Origin: Chitinispirillaceae bacterium
GTDB lineage: Bacteria > Fibrobacterota > Chitinivibrionia > Chitinivibrionales > Chitinispirillaceae
Reading direction: 5' to 3'
DNA: 64,000 bases
Assembly: GCA_016929595.1 (NCBI GenBank)
Contig: JAFGIN010000172.1
Location: forward strand, 1-64,000
Part shown: one piece after another, positions 63,501-64,000 of the stretch
Layout: each line of letters begins with the position of its first letter
Position numbering within the stretch: the first letter of the stretch is position 1
The notes under the pieces: model-generated
What the model was told of the DNA's origin: nothing
What the model saw: only the letters and a program-made list of their open reading frames with translations
The model's database searches: none
Program-made: the position numbers and the translations under genes

Positions 63501-64000
63501 GCGATCAAAGACAGTGCAGCGGTCACGGTTGGTGGAATGATTACCAGTTTGAAAACCCACACGCAGCGTGATGGCAGGCCGATGGCGTTTCTGGAGCTTG
63601 AAGATTTTGATGGAATGATCGAGCTTCTGGTATTTGGTGATGCATACGAAAAATTTCGTCATCTTCTGGCTGCTGATTCAATGGTGCTGGTTCATGGCCA
63701 GATCAGTAAACGTGATGGTGAAGACAAGCCCAAGCTTAAAATCGATAACTGTATCTCTCTATCTGAGGCTCGGGATAAGCTGGTCAGAAGTGTGCATATC
63801 AAATTGAAAACACAGGGACTCGAAAAGAGTTTCATTGAAGAAATACGTAATGAGTGTACAAAAAGTAAAGGTGAATGTTCTCTGATTCTCCACCTTGTTA
63901 CCGGAGAAAACAATAAATTCAAAATCAGAGCAAAAAATTGTAAGACTGCAGCAAACCCTGAACTGATAAAATCTCTCCGGGAAAAAGTTGGAAAGGAAAA
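60576..64000 (+). CDS. dnaE: DNA polymerase III alpha subunit (DnaE), 3' end outside the window
   Basis: The frame opens at ATG 60576 and is still open at the window edge (1141 complete codons). It starts with the PHP domain (HLHNHTEYS, 7-15). The catalytic Asp triad is in PDADIDF (Asp398, 400, 402), with the DnaE finger motif FQFESQGMQDYLRKL, and the HhH/OB-fold region near the end (VTVGGMITSLKTHTQRDGRP). DnaE-type rather than PolC. It carries out bulk DNA synthesis at the replication fork. The upstream overlapping gene is the XPB-N-like protein. Confidence 0.95.
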   Translation, partial: MSSGFVHLHNHTEYSFLDGAIKIKNLVKRAVEFEMPALAITDHGGLFGAVEFYEACMGAGIKPILGFEAYVAPNSRFDRSSSKDERSYHHLILLAENNEGWKNLMRLSSIGYQEGFYYRPRIDLEVLRQYNKGIIATSACVAGAIPQALLEGNREKARKITEEYISIFGADNFFFELQDHGIDDETVAFGEMIQLGREMGIPFIVANDAHYLRREDAVSHEVLLCIQTQTTMADPNRYRFSSDQIYFKSPQEMATLFPEIPEAMSNTVAIAERCNVSVKMKPQLPRPEVPEGFETPEEYLCGLAKMGLKEKYAAITPVLEERMEYELGIINSMGFAGYFLIVRDFVIAAQKMGVMVGCRGSAAGSLVAHVIGITSVDPIKFDLIFERFLNPERISMPDADIDFADRDRYKVIDYVIQKYGREAVSQIINYGRMKAKMVVKDVARAMAIPVAEANKLSGMVNEKDLERSIAANADLQNTINSNDQYKELFKHASVLEGFARQAGMHAGGVIIAPGDVVNWAPLFKQPSSDILMTQFDMNYVEKVGLIKMDFLGLRTLTVLQESVRLIRKYHDIDIDIWKIADGDPETYELFGKGETTGVFQFESQGMQDYLRKLKPTCVEDLIAMTALYRPGPMDNIDTYIHRKHGVEEVVYLHPMLSEILDVTYGVIIYQEQVMRIAQRMGGFSLGQADILRKAMGKKKADVMEEMGKKFIEGAKEKGIDGKIAKDVFDLMAKFAEYGFNKAHATVYAHVSYQAGYLKAHYPLEYMTANLTSWIGNQEGFLVMKNEVERMGIKVLPPDVNRSEDECSIDNGNIRLGMGAIKNVSKGADEIIKARNEKGQFTSIFSMCKSVDLRIVNKKCLESLISAGALDSLHGTRAQLCEAIDKAIEYGSSFQKDRLSGQFNLFEDLFGNSSSGEEKSVIPEPPLPTVEPWPYNNLLQREKDVLNFYVSGHPLDRFIDEIKGFTTITMTPDNLTAIKDSAAVTVGGMITSLKTHTQRDGRPMAFLELEDFDGMIELLVFGDAYEKFRHLLAADSMVLVHGQISKRDGEDKPKLKIDNCISLSEARDKLVRSVHIKLKTQGLEKSFIEEIRNECTKSKGECSLILHLVTGENNKFKIRAKNCKTAANPELIKSLREKVGKE

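Overview
This is 64 kb of a bacterial chromosome with moderate GC. I place it with the Fibrobacterota, most likely near the flagellated Chitinivibrionia/Chitinispirillia side. Three things suggest this: a Fibrobacter succinogenes major paralogous domain at the end of the protein at 18038-20590, a GH5 glycosidase whose short C-terminal tail resembles Fibrobacter-type sorting tails, and a flagellar basal-body operon, which rumen Fibrobacter lacks. The assignment is inference from protein architecture only.

Left part (1-5.7 kb, minus strand): leuA is preceded by what reads as a complete leucine attenuator, with a leader peptide of 10 Leu codons, a competing antiterminator pairing and an intrinsic terminator. 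Seven tandem 129-bp hairpin-rich repeats follow, then a two-gene radical SAM operon.

Accessory island (6.1-14.7 kb): AT-rich genes encode two large proteins with an N-terminal TIR-like (PF10137/Cap12-type) domain and a C-terminal CBS-like pair, a short TIR-like paralogue that has lost its catalytic Glu, a divergently transcribed two-TM protein with the same kind of CBS-like pair, and a convergent patatin-like phospholipase. No CD-NTase is visible. This is the best candidate for an undescribed (probably defence) system: NAD-cleaving or nucleotide-binding TIR effectors gated by an adenine-nucleotide sensor.

Secreted proteins and cassette (15.4-25 kb): a GH5 glycosidase, a repeat-rich cell-surface protein, then LysM protein, amidohydrolase and lipoprotein genes. 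A single-domain GIY-YIG nuclease gene follows, bracketed by palindromes that keep one loop sequence while their stems covary.

Flagellar operon (26.1-37.9 kb): flgB-flgC-orf-fliE-fliF-fliG-fliH-fliI-fliJ, followed by a 1515-residue secreted protein. Housekeeping operon (46.6-39.4 kb, minus): purC, glyS, ddl, tsaB, a PAS-SpoIIE phosphatase, an outer-membrane protein and nth, mostly with overlapping ends.

Right part (47-64 kb): a CreBC-like two-component system, small membrane proteins, a GH18-like protein, a PEGA-domain protein, a pentapeptide-repeat protein, a helical protein of unknown function, an XPB-N/WYL-like protein, and dnaE, which runs off the window. Intergenic regions carry an unusual load of short dispersed and tandem repeats. 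I found no rRNA, tRNA, CRISPR array, transposase or integrase.
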